Of a stretch of 64,000 bases of DNA, positions 1 to 10,998 are shown in pieces; position 1 is the stretch's first letter; each line of letters opens with the position of its first letter. The notes below the pieces were generated by a model. That model made no database searches, was not told where the DNA came from, and saw only the letters and a list, made by a program, of their open reading frames with translations. A program made the position numbers and the translations under genes. Source of the DNA: Hexactinellida sp. DTS-2022 (Eukaryota; Porifera; Hexactinellida); the NCBI GenBank assembly GCA_028753945.1, contig JAPNXP010000008.1:2852001-2916000 (forward strand), read 5' to 3'.

Positions 1-144
1 AAGATTAGATCCCGGAGGTGAAATGGATCGGGAACCCGGGATTGTAAGCCCTAACCATAGACAAGTTAGAAACGTGTGGGGTGGTTATAAACTTTCCAAA
101 CACAATTCCTAGCCCAAGGATAATACTTTTATTAGCATAGTGTT

Positions 145-267
145 CAGGGCCGGCGCCACCGGGGGTGTCCGGACACCCACTGCCTCAAGGAAATGAAGCG
201 GTGACACCCACTAGACTATACAGTGGACACCCACTACACCCACATCTCATAACACGTGGCGCCGGCA
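145..267. mobile_element. short hAT-like MITE
   Basis: The left end CAGGGCCGGCGCCAC is mirrored by GTGGCGCCGGC at the right end. The flanks atagtgtt (137-144) and atggtgtt (268-275) match at 7 of 8 positions, as expected of an aged 8-bp hAT target duplication. The interior repeats a GTGTCC/GGACACCCAC word. No coding capacity. The last bases of the right terminus are degraded. Confidence 0.6.
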
Positions 268-667
268 ATGGTGTTCCTTTAGATATGTATATGCTCGAAT
301 AGATTTGTGAATCTTTTGAAAAGTTGAGTAGATTTCCAACCATTTAATAAAACTTGAGTAGATTTGCAATCATTTAATAAAATTTGAGTAGATTCGGAAA
401 GAACCAATTTTATGTTTGAATGTCAGTAAAAATTGAGTAGAATTGGTGTAAATAAAAACTTGATTATTTTTGAAATTTTCCCGGATTTAACTATGCAGAC
501 CTAGGTACCTAGGTTAACTTCTTAATCAGAATTTTAATATGATTTCAATTTGATATTGATCATCACTTCGAATATATCAATTGTAAAGGGATCAATAAGT
601 TATCACTAATAAGTATAAAATATATCTATAAGTTATAATTAAAGCAATCATGAAATGTCATAATTAA

Positions 668-1093
668 CTATTTGTTCCTTTTGTGCCTGATAGTCTCAAT
701 CTCATTGAAGTTTATAGGTCCTCCTGGTATACCTATGGCCCTGTGCTCTTTCAATAGCTTTTCAGCAGTTGAACTGATCCTTTCCATTTTGTTGTGATAA
801 CCCAGATCTGCCCAGTATAATGTAATGAAAGAGAGGGGGAGCAGAGGTCCAAAGAAAGCTTTGTTTTTGTTCTTAGCAAACCCGGCAAACATGCCAAGTG
901 TTGCAATCAACGTGAAACTACCGAACCATATAGTTACATCTTGGGCCCTAGCAACTCCCATAGCTGCTTGTTTTCTAAACATTTCGGCTTGCATTATGGC
1001 TTGTCGGTCCATGGTAATCTGACCTTGTTGAATCATGAATTGCTGGGTCTTAATCAGCTGATCTTGCATCATCTTACCTATATTTAGCCCCAT
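668..1093 (-). CDS. PLGRKT: plasminogen receptor (KT)-like membrane protein
   Basis: Encodes 141 residues in one exon, close to the length of vertebrate PLGRKT (about 147). In vertebrates this small protein spans the membrane twice and exposes a C-terminal lysine that binds plasminogen. Visible here: an N-terminal stretch rich in Q and M with a MQAEMFRKQAAMGVARAQ-type helix, a first hydrophobic segment at about residues 52-73, a basic KNKNK loop, a second hydrophobic segment at about 79-98 (PLLPLSFITLYWADLGY, strongly PLGRKT-like), then a polar tail ending in lysine (RNK). The start is the ATG opening MGLNIGKMM, matching the family's usual MGF/MGL start. The next gene upstream, STRIP-like, has the same orientation and lies about 790 bp away. 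Identity by recognition of the family pattern; plasminogen binding in this animal is not shown. Confidence 0.88.
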   Translation of the reverse strand: MGLNIGKMMQDQLIKTQQFMIQQGQITMDRQAIMQAEMFRKQAAMGVARAQDVTIWFGSFTLIATLGMFAGFAKNKNKAFFGPLLPLSFITLYWADLGYHNKMERISSTAEKLLKEHRAIGIPGGPINFNEIETIRHKRNK

Positions 1094-1236
1094 TTTGCTA
1101 TATTAAATTCATTATACAGATTATAACAGTGGTCCAGTGAATGCCGGACAATGAAATACAGTAATTTAAAATAGCATGGGTAAATTGAACCAAGTAGCTA
1201 AGAGGGGTTTGACTTTGTGTAAATTATATTTTTATT

Positions 1237-1396
1237 TGCATAATTTGTTATTAACATTAGTGTTGTTTTACAGCATCATAATTTTGTTAAGTCATCAGTG
1301 GTTTGTTAAACCGGCTGTTGTTTATTCTTTAGCCACCAGAAAAAGTTAGGTGGTGGCTAAATTAGCCACCATCAAAATTTGATTTGTCGAGCACTG
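1237..1396. mobile_element. truncated half of CAGTGCTCGAC hAT-like MITE (family B)
   Basis: Ends in TTGTCGAGCACTG and carries the characteristic TTAGCCACCAGAAAAAG and GGTGGCTAAATTAGCC words also found in the full copy at 19258-20067. Only one half of the element is present, and no target duplication can be assigned. Confidence 0.6.
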
Positions 1397-1440
1397 CCTA
1401 CCTTAGCCTACGCTTATGACCTACTTCCTAGTTTTCAGTT

Positions 1441-1575
1441 TAGGCAAACTAACTTCTTGATGAACAGTGACCTGTAAGGTCTTCTTAAAGTTCAGGTCAG
1501 GTTATTTAAAAAATAGGTTCAGGTTACTCAAAATTCAGGTTAGTTCAGTTCATGACCTGAACTGTGGACAAGCCT
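1441..1575. mobile_element. truncated CAGGCTTGTC MITE (family D, AGGTC-word arrays)
   Basis: Repeated TTCAGGTCAGG words and the terminus CATGACCTGAACTG...GACAAGCCT match the right end of the complete copy at 9576-10005. Left end AGGCAAACT is degraded. Confidence 0.55.
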
Positions 1576-1881
1576 AATCAATATATAATATCAAATAATT
1601 AATTTGCTTAAAAATCAAATGGAAATTTCACAAAATTTCAATATACAGAATTAGATACACGATTGTATAGCAAAGTAATTCGAAATCTGCTACATCTTTT
1701 TGGATCTTCTCCATAACTAGTAGATACTAGGGACACAATTAATATTTCCAAACGTATTTGATGTTGACCTCAGCATTTGTGAGATTGTACACAGAGGAAT
1801 AATACTAGTAGTTTTAAAGGATAACGTTAATTAATTAATTAATAATTACCCTAATCATACCAGTGTGGTAGCAAAGTTAAG

Positions 1882-4377
1882 TTAAAGTAGATCATCCCAT
1901 CGAGAAATTGGGCCAGCCGCCATTACTTCTTCCTCCACCCAATTCTCCCAGTTCTCCAAGAATCCTTCATCGTACTCGGTCCTGGCTTCTGCCAGCACAC
2001 TAACGGGATTAGTGTCTGTTGGCAAGTAGTCTGAAGGGGGTGGCTCCTCTACGTTCTGTAGGGAGGGATTTCCAAGTCCATAGTGCCAATGGTTAAACTG
2101 GTCGCAGGATTGCTTTAGGGACATCTCCAGACTCTGAAAATCACAAGGCCGAGCGTTGAGGTCATTGCCGTAAGCCCAGTCATCATGGAGATGGTGGCGA
2201 ACACATTGATAGATGCTGGACATAATCTTCATGTTGTTTCTCCTCCAGTTTCTGCCCAAATAACGCGTCTGCATCTTTAGCAGTTTGAGAGCATAGGCCT
2301 GAATTAGAGGGTGTCGGATCTTCAAAACTTTCTTTAGTATCTGAGCTGACTTGAAAGCAACAAGCACCATTGTTCTAGAGGGCTTCCATTTGGTTAGCTT
2401 CTGTAAAACCCGTAGCAGGTTAATGCAAGAGAACATATTTCTCCAAGAAAGGTAGTTTCCTTCACATTCCTCTGTCTCATCTCCATCTACCAACTCTAGC
2501 TCCTCCTCTAGCTTGGAGGGGTACAGCAGACAGGCCGGATACTCGAGGGAAGAGATAAAGCTCTTAGAATAAATGAACTGCAGGAGGTTCTGGTTAAAGA
2601 ACTTCAGAATGAGAGGGATACAGTTAGCGAACACAAGGTGGTGACACACAAATTCAAATTGATACACGTGATTCAATTTGAAGTGCTTAAGCAGTAAGAA
2701 AAGAATAGAGGACACTCCCTTAACCACAACCTCCGTGTAGCGGTGCACATCTAGCTCTACGCGTCTGCGCTCCACATTACTCATGGCGTTAACCTGTGAC
2801 TCGTTGGGGCAAACGTCTATGTATATGTTAAGGGAGTCCGTCTTGTTCTTGGTTGGTGTGGCAGCAAGCAGAACCTTGAGTAGGGCTATCATGAACTGTG
2901 GGAGCTGGGGTAGCAGCTGCTCGTAAAGGATCTCTGTTGGAGTGGGAGAGGTTGATTCAAGCCGGCAAAGGTCTAGCTGCTGCCTGGAGTAGGGAGTGGT
3001 TACTTTAGGAAAGAGGTGGGGGGAGATAGGGGGGATCAGCTGCAGATATTTCTCCCTCTCAATTTGAAGTTCTGAGAGAGGAATATAGAGATGCTGCTCA
3101 AGGACTTTGAGGCTGTCATGAATGGCCTCAGGGAGATCTCCCAGCAGCTCTCCACCCAGAGCACCAGCTCCGCATTTGAAACCCACGAACCTATTCTGCG
3201 CCATGTCGAGGAAGGTTTCTACCTCCGAGCGACGGATCTTAGGCATCAGTTGGGGGCATTCCTCTCCGCGTCTGACTCGACTCCCTTCTCTAGCAAGCTC
3301 CTCGGGATCTCGGGGCTGGAGAATGAAGTCGGGCAAATGAACCACAGGTTTGCTCTCGTCAAACTGTCCGGCTAGTCCAACGTGCTCCCTCGCTACTCTC
3401 TTTTGGGTGTCCAGTGTATTTGTCCCACCAAGAGAGGTTAATATTACTTTCCATAGGAGCAAGAGCACCTTCTTGACAGGAATAGAGGGAGCAGATCCGT
3501 TGCAGAATCTCAAAAGCATAGAAAAGAGCAGAGTAGCAAGGTTCTCTTCCCCTGTCATCGGATCTGACAGCTCTTGGAAGAGGCGCTGTCTGACTTCCTG
3601 CCCCCACTCTCCGTCTCCTCCCAGCTCCCGCCTGCACTCCTCCACTAGATGGTATAGCACGTCCAGGCAGCACCTGGTCTCTGGGTTGCTCTGGTAAGAG
3701 GGCTCATTGTAGCCGTACTGATCGCCTTCAAGCTTTTCGTGCGAATCAGAGAGCATTTCGTAGGCATCATGTTCCGCCACGCGAGAGAGGTGCTCGCACA
3801 AAAAGGGCAGAACGCCAGAAGCCAGCAGTTGGAAGCAGTTCTTGCGAGAGCTGCAACGCAGCTCCTCCTCGCCGCTAGTCTCCCCCCAGCAGCCCTGAAC
3901 CACGTACACCAGTGCCTGAAGAGAGCGAATACGCTTGGATCGGTTGGCGTTGTCAAGATGATCTAACAGCGTTTGTATCAGAACTTTTCTCTCCCCAATG
4001 GACAGCTGTCTCCAAATGATAGTTTCAGAAAAGAGTGATCCTGATACGGAGAAGAAGGCTTCCTTACAACTGAACACCTCTTCCTGCTCGAGATAAGAGT
4101 AGAACTGGGAGAGCTCCTCCTGGCACGACTCGCTATCTGCATAAATGAACTCTAGATCAGTTTCTGGCTCCTCGGTCCCTCTTATACCCTGCACGACCTC
4201 CTTCAGAGTGCTCGGATCAATCATGCTAGCCACACCCTCGCTGCTGATTTGTTGCCCTCTCGCAGTTCCATCTTCGAGTACATTGGCTTCACGAATTGAA
4301 GAGAAAGAAATGTCTGGGCGTTGAGGAGCATACGAGTCTCCTGTTTGATAATTGAGATCATCAGAATCATAAGACAT
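1882..4377 (-). CDS. STRIP1: striatin-interacting protein (STRIP1/2, FAM40) homologue
   Basis: An uninterrupted 831-residue reading frame, nearly the length of human STRIP1 (837). STRIP proteins are scaffold subunits of the STRIPAK PP2A phosphatase-kinase complex, acting in the cytoplasm on Hippo signalling and cytoskeletal organisation. Family features: an acidic low-complexity N terminus (about 1-75), an N1221-type helical region (about 80-480, including EVETFLDMAQNRFVGFKCG near 387) and a DUF3402-type C-terminal half. That half holds RLESTSPTPTEILYEQLLPQ, the ICPNE-like VCPNESQVN stretch, the WRNMFSCINLLRVLQKLTKW segment and a conserved end in SRWDDLL. The ATG chosen opens MSYDSDDLNYQ; an in-frame stop lies upstream. 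The coding DNA is visibly more GC-rich than its surroundings. No intron interrupts it, which is unusual for this gene in animals. STRIP1 and STRIP2 cannot be told apart in an invertebrate with one copy. Confidence 0.92.
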   Translation of the reverse strand: MSYDSDDLNYQTGDSYAPQRPDISFSSIREANVLEDGTARGQQISSEGVASMIDPSTLKEVVQGIRGTEEPETDLEFIYADSESCQEELSQFYSYLEQEEVFSCKEAFFSVSGSLFSETIIWRQLSIGERKVLIQTLLDHLDNANRSKRIRSLQALVYVVQGCWGETSGEEELRCSSRKNCFQLLASGVLPFLCEHLSRVAEHDAYEMLSDSHEKLEGDQYGYNEPSYQSNPETRCCLDVLYHLVEECRRELGGDGEWGQEVRQRLFQELSDPMTGEENLATLLFSMLLRFCNGSAPSIPVKKVLLLLWKVILTSLGGTNTLDTQKRVAREHVGLAGQFDESKPVVHLPDFILQPRDPEELAREGSRVRRGEECPQLMPKIRRSEVETFLDMAQNRFVGFKCGAGALGGELLGDLPEAIHDSLKVLEQHLYIPLSELQIEREKYLQLIPPISPHLFPKVTTPYSRQQLDLCRLESTSPTPTEILYEQLLPQLPQFMIALLKVLLAATPTKNKTDSLNIYIDVCPNESQVNAMSNVERRRVELDVHRYTEVVVKGVSSILFLLLKHFKLNHVYQFEFVCHHLVFANCIPLILKFFNQNLLQFIYSKSFISSLEYPACLLYPSKLEEELELVDGDETEECEGNYLSWRNMFSCINLLRVLQKLTKWKPSRTMVLVAFKSAQILKKVLKIRHPLIQAYALKLLKMQTRYLGRNWRRNNMKIMSSIYQCVRHHLHDDWAYGNDLNARPCDFQSLEMSLKQSCDQFNHWHYGLGNPSLQNVEEPPPSDYLPTDTNPVSVLAEARTEYDEGFLENWENWVEEEVMAAGPISRWDDLL

Positions 4378-4509
4378 GTGTAGTCTAAAACTTAATCAAA
4401 TACATAGTTAGCAAGGATTGCTCGACAGTCAGGAGTGCCCCTGGCAGGAAGGGTCGTCGGCAAAAGGTGTAGGACGGGGAACTACGCAAGACCATTAAAT
4501 AATTCACAA

Positions 4510-4756
4510 AATTGTAAAAAGACATTTTCTAACGATGTCATAATCACCTAAAGGTGTCAAGACCCATTTGTAGAGGTGTTACGTGGGATAAGGATCAATT
4601 GATCAATTGGAAGTTTGTTTTTATCTTATATCATTTCTGAGATTAATGATATTTAGCAAATTAGAAGAAAAATTTAATTAATATTATATTTATTACTGTG
4701 CCGACTATACTATAGTGGCCCAGTTCTAATCTTACTGCCTTGGTTAGTTTTCCTTC
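4510..4756 (-). repeat. fragment of the long repeat unit plus one palindromic minisatellite monomer
   Basis: 4510-4670 is the reverse complement of the 3' part of the long unit in the 28-43 kb array (…GACATCGT…CACCTCTACAAATGGGTCTTGACACC… in plus orientation). 4699-4756 is one GTGCCGAC...GGCCCAGTTCTAATC monomer, the same as those tandemly repeated at 26984-28410. Confidence 0.7.
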
Positions 4757-4819
4757 CGTATCCTCTCCACAGAAAAGAGTTTTATTAACTAAGAGCCCAA
4801 ATTTCAGGATATGTGTGAC

Positions 4820-6318
4820 CAGTAGCGGATTTACCATAGGGCTGCTCGGGCTAAAGCCCTAGGCCCACTTCATTCTTAGGCCCAGTTTAAGTCAACTTGG
4901 CCAGGAAATGGGATTGATTTGGGAGTAGAAACTAGTTTCCGCCGAAAAAATTTCAAAATATAATGAAATGTTTGCATGAGCTAAACCCGATGTTTCAATA
5001 AAATTTTAGCAACACCAGGTACATAAGTACTTCGTGACATTTTTAGCAATAAAAGTTATCTATCCATATATTAAAAGCACAATTGTTGTCTGCTTTTGTG
5101 TGTGTTAGTCTAGAATTGTTAGGGAAGACAATATGCTCTAGAAAATACAAATTGGCATGCAAGGGTAATTTTAGACGTTCACAACGATGAATTGGTCTTA
5201 ACGTCTTCCAAACAAAATATCGGCATTCTGAAGTCTTAAAAGCGCATAACATCAACCTTCCAAACGGGCACCCTTATTGATGATACTCAAACTAAACAAT
5301 TACTTATTACTATAATCACGTTAATGATAAAAATATGGACAAGACACTTTCTGAGATGCGGGTAAATTCCCAGTTACGGGCACCCTTCGTTAAAAGTGCC
5401 CGGATATAGGAAGTTTAGTGCATTTAGGAATAACTAATTAGTTTTTGTCCGAATCGCCACAATTTTAGATGACAAGGCAGGATAAAATGAAGCACGCGTA
5501 CGATTTATGGGATTATTGCCTCACGTAGGAACTAATTTGGATTGACTCCTAGTATTTTGATTCAGACGACACAAATTTGTCACATTATAATATATATTGT
5601 ATTGTATTTCTCTTCAAAATTTAACAATTTTCACTTTTAATCTGCGCAGATATTATCAAAAACGCACCTCCAACTGCATCCTCAAGCTCAAATTGTGTTT
5701 TGTAGATTTAATCTTCCCCTACATTTTTCCGAGATTGCATACTTTGATTAATCCAGTTTGGCTTACATCAATTACTTCTATTGGTGATTTATTTTTGCCA
5801 CGTCAATCACATAATTATGCATGATATTACTATCAAAGATGTTCAACGATTTACCCGCATATATCTTCTGCATTGTAAATGACATATTGATTCAACAATT
5901 TATTGTCTGGAGGAAAATCTTGGTATTAAATAGCATTTTAATTGATAAGTTGAATTGCCTTGACTCCCAAATTGTGACAAACTATTCTGAATAAAATAAT
6001 ATACGTGTAATTAACAATTCACAGGCTTAACTTATTTTATTATGAGTGATTTCTTGAGGTTGGTAAGGTCGCGAAGCGTCCGTTAATTGTGTTTTATAGT
6101 CTAGCACCAACGAAAAAAGGACACGGTGCGACCAAGACCGAAGAACTGGTTTATATTAATAGCAAATAATTAATAGTAATTATGGAAGAAAATATGTTAT
6201 TTCATTGTTTCTGCTTAAATATGTAAAGTAGGGACTATCATTGGAAAAATAAAAGATATAAAAATGGGCCCAATAAAAATAACAGCCCTAGGCCCACAAC
6301 ACCCTAAATCCGGCACTG
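4820..6318. mobile_element. hAT-like element with TGTGTGAC target duplication
   Basis: Terminal inverted repeats start CAGTAGCGGATTTACC and, read from the other end, CAGTGCCGGATTTAGG; inside them GGGCT/AGCCCTAGGCCCA is mirrored. Perfect 8-bp direct repeats TGTGTGAC flank it (4812-4819 and 6319-6326). Length 1499 bp. Short minus-strand open stretches (around 5043-5255) do not give a recognisable transposase, so it is non-autonomous or badly decayed. Confidence 0.85.
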
Positions 6319-6340
6319 TGTGTGACACTGTCTCATGGGT

Positions 6341-7721
6341 TACAGAGGTGCACCTGGGTCACGATTTTTAATTACATTTTTTTGGACACATTTTTGAACC
6401 TGTTTAATATTAAAAGAGGAACAATAAATAGTACCCAATATTCAATTTAGATGCATTCGATAGAGAATTAAATTCTACACCTTTTACAGTGCACGAATTT
6501 TCAAATTGCATTTTGTTTGTGCAACTATTGAGTTGCAAATTCCCTTTGTTTACTAACACTTCAAATTGATAGTGTTAATATTTAAATACCTGACTGTAAC
6601 TCGGAATGTATATGAGCTAGAGAGTCAAACTTTGTCTTAAATGATAGATAATAAAGAGGGTAAATAGAATACAAGCTAAGGGAGATAGTTAAGTTTTCCA
6701 ATTCCAGAAGAAACTTAGCCTTAGTGTTAAATCAAATTCTATTGTTTCAACTTGTGATAAATATATTGATTCAACTTGTGAAATCTAGTAGGCTTCTATT
6801 TTCTAATTGAATACTAAGATTCTATATTCCATAACAACGACAAATTATTGAATATATTTCAATTTACAAGAATACTCTTGTACTATTAATATACTGACGT
6901 AATTAATTATAATTAATTCAGGCTGTTTCAATATATATACAGTCAGGTTCTTTTATTATGAACATTCAAGGGACCAAAAATTGTGTTCATAATAGAGAGA
7001 CTTAATAATAAGCGAATTCAACTTAATACAAACCCTATGTAAACTGTTAAATTGGGACCGTAGGGTTTGTTCATAATAAAAAATCTTCATATTAAGCAGA
7101 CGAAATCTTGTTCATAATAAGCAGACCTGACTGTATATAGATGCTTCCAATTTGTTTATAAGGGGTCATCGAGTGTGCTTAATTGAAATTTGATTTAAAT
7201 TACTATTTATAACAAATAATTGAACTCACTAAATTTATGTTAAGTTGACATTGAAATTGGTGCTAAATTATTAATTATTATAATTATTATTTATACGAAT
7301 TTGCTAAATACCATTAATCTCAGAGATGATACAAGATAGAAACAAACTTCCAATTTATCAATTGATCATTATACCACGTCTATAAATGGGTCTTGTCACC
7401 TTGAGGTATTGATGACATCGGAAAAAAAATGTGTTTGCAATTTTGTGAATTATATATTTCGAATGGGTTGGTTCAATTTGGTTGGTGTTGAGTGAACACC
7501 CAATACGCACATAAAAAATGCTGACTCATCACATATTACATTCAACTGAAACTTGAATAACTCTGAAATGAAGTGAGCTTGATGGAAACTTCTACCACTC
7601 TAAGGGTCGTTACCTTCTGAAACACCTTTCTGAAATATTTTAACACCTTCATAGCGAAGATGTCATGGCAAAAAAAATCCAAAATTGTAGCTGTGCCGAC
7701 CATTTTCTTTGGAGGCTCAAT
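6341..7721 (+). repeat. isolated long-class unit of the 28-43 kb repeat
   Basis: Begins GTGCACCTGGGTCACGATTTT and runs through TTCAACTTGTGATAAATATATT, TGACGTAATTAATTATAATT and CACTCTAAGGGTCGTTACC to a hairpin module starting near 7678 (CCAAAATTGTAGCTGTGCCGAC). The hairpin is interrupted by the 7722-8138 foldback. A Tigger/pogo-like MITE sits inside (6940-7133). Confidence 0.7.
6940..7133. mobile_element. TA-flanked Tigger/pogo-like MITE
   Basis: Termini CAGTCAGGTTC and GACCTGACTG are inverted repeats flanked by TA on both sides (6938-6939, 7134-7135). The interior is built from repeated TTCATAATA-type words. A truncated relative occurs at 63595. Non-coding, 194 bp. Confidence 0.8.
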
Positions 7722-8138
7722 CAATTACCCAACTGATAGCTAGTTTATTTTAAATTTCAGACATGGGATCAAGCCCTTTTAAAAGGGCTTAAGTCCAAGT
7801 CCATCCCTAATCAGAAGGGCTTAAGCCCAAGCCCTTTTTCTAAGCCCTTTTTGAAAAAGGGCCTAAGTCCAAGCTCAAGCCCTTAATAAAGGGCTTAAGT
7901 CCGGACTTAAGTCTTTTACTCTAATTATTTAGAAATCCATACCGTATTTTATTGAATAAGACCTTGAAAAGAGCTTGAAAAAGGGCTTGAAGCTCATCTA
8001 TAAAGGGCTTAAGTCCAAGTCCGTAACTAAGCCCTTTTATTAAAGGAGGACTTAAGTCCGGATTTAAACCCTCTCAAAAATGGGGTAAGTCCAAAGGGCT
8101 TGGCCCCATGCCTGGACTAGCTACCGGTTGGGTAATTG
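7722..8138. mobile_element. foldback with GGGCTTAAG word array nested in a hairpin module
   Basis: Outer arms CAATTACCCAACTGATAGCT and its inverse AGCTACCGGTTGGGTAATTG enclose an inner hAT-like pair, CAGACATGGGATCAAGCCC at 7762 and GGGCTTGGCCCCATGCCTG ending near 8114. The core is made of AAGGGCTTAAGTCC repeats in both orientations. It interrupts the hairpin of the preceding long unit. Confidence 0.6.
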
Positions 8139-8979
8139 CAATTTTTATTTTTTTTCTCCGTATACGGTGCCCTGGCCAGAACTTTATAGAAGATCGGCTG
8201 AAACTTGGCATGTAGGTGCGTATGAACTGTCTAATTTGCACCTGGGGTTACGATTTTTGATTAACACGTTTTGGAAACATTTTCAACACCTTTCAAATTT
8301 GTCTGGTCCATAACTCAAAATATGTTTTACAAATCCCCAATTTTTATTTCGCCATTGGATTCATCATAAAATTCTGCTCCTGATGGGACAAGAAAATAAT
8401 TAATAATGGGTTTAATTTCTGCCATAAACGGGGATTGAAATTTCTTTGTTTACTCACACTTCAATTTCAGTAAAACTGTGAAATCTAATTCCATTGTTTC
8501 AACTTGTAATAAATATATTGATTTAACTTGTTAAATCTTACTCTATTGTTTCAACTTGCGATAAATATATTGATTTAACTTATAAATTCCAGCTGGTTTC
8601 TATTTGATTGTAGCAATACTATACAATGGATAAAATAAAATAATGAATATAGTGAATTTGTTGACTTAACTCACTCACCGTGGATAACATTGCTAAAATA
8701 AATAACTAATAATATAATTTATTATCAATACATTGAAAGAATGGCATTAAACTCAAGATGGTTTATGGTAGAAACAAACTTCAAATTTATCTACCGTTCC
8801 TTGTGACTCGGACCAATTAACAAATGGTTCTTGACACCATGAGGCGGTGATGACATGGCGAAAAAAAAATCCAAAATTGCAGCTGTGCCGACAGCATGTT
8901 CCTTTGGAGGCACTATCAATAAACCGCCACCTAAATATAGAGGAGCATGTGTCGGCACAGCTGCAATTTTGGATTTTTA
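8139..8979 (+). repeat. short-class unit of the 28-43 kb repeat, ending in its hairpin (8869-8979)
   Basis: Starts near CTCCGTATACGGTGCCCTGG and ends with the ~110-bp hairpin whose arms are TCCAAAATTGCAGCTGTGCC and GTCGGCACAGCTGCAATTTT. Together with the preceding long unit it forms a two-unit miniature of the big array. Confidence 0.75.
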
Positions 8980-8999
8980 AATTATTAATTAATTAAAGG

Positions 9000-9115
9000 C
9001 AGTGATTTCAATACTGGCCACTATACTAGTCTATAATATAGTCGGCACAGTAATAAATTAATAATAAAGGCAGTTATTTCAATACTGGGCCACTATACTA
9101 AAGTATAGTCGGTAA
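9000..9115 (-). repeat. two inverted monomers of the palindromic minisatellite
   Basis: Two copies of AAAGGCAGT...ACTGG(G)CCACTATACTA...TATAGTCGG lie in tandem, reverse complement of the 26984-28410 monomer. They adjoin the hairpin of the preceding unit, as monomers do in the main array. Confidence 0.75.
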
Positions 9116-9227
9116 AAATTCAGTATTTGTCAAAAAAACATGTTTTGAGATATTGAAGGTTGAAGTATTTTTATGTGAATTACCTATCTGCAACTAAATT
9201 TGTCTGTATAACATCCGGACAGTGTAT

Positions 9228-10165
9228 CAGGGCGTATTTGACGGGGCCTCCAGGGGATCCATGGAACCCCCAGTCGGTGCTCCACTGGATCTCGTCGGAG
9301 GAAATAGAGTAAGAAGGAAGGAAGGAAAGTAATAGTTAAGTTCAGGGGGGAAAGTTAGAAAGGGTGGAAAAAGTTAGAATGATCAATTTGATCTTTTTGA
9401 TAAATAGTCTAAACACTGAAATTCTGAATATTGAAAGGAATATTACTGAATTCATCATTGAAAATCGAATACTGGGAATAGATGACCTCATCACTCATTT
9501 TCGCATCATAAAAAACGTGAAAATATGTTAATATATTAAACATTTATATCATTTGAAATGTGTTAAGTATACAATCAGGCTTGTCTAAAGGTCCCGCATT
9601 GTCAGGTCAATTTCAGGTCATTTCAGTAAATAGTGGGGTTTATACAAAATAGAGCATCAATTTATTAATTGGTGTGTGTTGATAAGCATTTCCCCCGACC
9701 TCATAATTTGCTTGTAGAGACGCTTTAAGGACGAGATATCAATACTTAAGCGCGTCATTTTATGCAAAAATATACTCCATTCTGAAATCAAAGCGCGTTA
9801 AATGGCATGGCGCGTTTAACGCGCTTTGTGGGATAAGTAGCATTGATATATCTGAAAAATTAAATCCAACCGAGTTGACCCTTTGATAGACTAGGTCAGG
9901 TCCGGTCAAAAAAGTTCAGGTCAGGTCAGGTCAAGGGGTTCAGAAAATAGGTTCAGGTCACTCAAAGGTCAGGTCAGGTCATGACCTGACCTTTTGACAA
10001 GCCTGTACAGAATATATTTTGAGTAGTTTTGAGTAGTAAAACATGATTATGTAAACTTTTTAAATGATTATGTTTTTAGTAATCATTAGCTAGGTTGGAT
10101 TAATATAAACTCGTCGGAGCTGATTTTGTGGAGCCCCCACCTTGGCTTGGGGCCCTACGCCCCTG
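9228..10165. mobile_element. hAT-like MITE with CAGTGTAT target duplication, carrying a nested MITE
   Basis: Ends CAGGGCGTATTTGACGGGGC and, inverted, CAGGGGCGTAGGGCCCCAAG. Perfect 8-bp flanks CAGTGTAT at 9220-9227 and 10166-10173. Family D MITE is inserted at 9576-10005. No coding sequence recognised. Confidence 0.85.
9576..10005. mobile_element. family D hAT-like MITE (CAGGCTTGTC ends)
   Basis: Termini CAGGCTTGTC and GACAAGCCTG are exact inverted repeats. Subterminal AGGTC words are repeated in both orientations. Flanks tatacaat and tacagaat agree at 6 of 8 positions, an aged target duplication. Nested inside 9228-10165, so it is younger than that element. Confidence 0.75.
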
Positions 10166-10998
10166 CAGTGTATCATTTTACTATATACCTTTCATGCAAT
10201 ATACTAAATATATATTGAAACGACTTCAAACGAGGTTTGTATAAAATTTACTTAATTTAGACGGGAAATCTCGTATTATATAAATTTCGTTTCAAAAGTG
10301 AATTCCCTGAAAATTTATTTTGTAAATGTTTTCCCCCCGGAATTTTGGCTGAACCCCCCGTCAGTAGTCCTGCACACTGTAACCAAATATCAATATTTGT
10401 TATTCGGGTGAAAATGAAATAATTCGTACACCGAATAATTTGGCCTACCGAATAATTTGGTTGACAATTTCTATAACCAAATAATGTACATCCTTTCCCA
10501 GCAATCACATTTTCTCAAATGAAGTGCTGTTGACCAAATTATTCGGTTAGATCATTATTCGGTTAAATTGGTATTTGATTGAAGCGGTTTCAACCTTGGG
10601 TACTGTCTAAAATTGCAACAGTTTGCTCATTTTTACACAAATCAATCATCATGCAACGGAATCTTGAGTCAGACGGGTCACAGTCTCCACACGAACACCG
10701 TCAACGGATTGATCAATAATTTCTATGGCGACGGGACACTGGCTAGTTGATTATAAAGCGTAAATAGGCCAAAATATCAAATATAATTACGTCGTCCTGC
10801 GATAATGAGTAAGCATGTTGACAATCTGGTGTAACCAACGTGTCCGCATCATTAATGTGGTGTTCTATTCAGATTTTTATCTATTAGAGGGCGCGAATTG
10901 TGTGCGATTAAGTAAATTTTCATGCTTCTCGAAATGTGACAATGACGTCATAACTTTTCGAGTTGTGAGGAAACCTCAACTTGTTGGGGGATGCCAAT

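Noticed and set aside
3091-3956. Several open frames on both strands inside the STRIP gene
   Set aside because: They overlap a long conserved reading frame in other phases, have no recognisable product and arise from its higher GC content.
4820-6318. Possible hAT transposase inside this element
   Set aside because: Short minus-strand open stretches near 5043-5255 were examined, but no hAT motif could be recognised.
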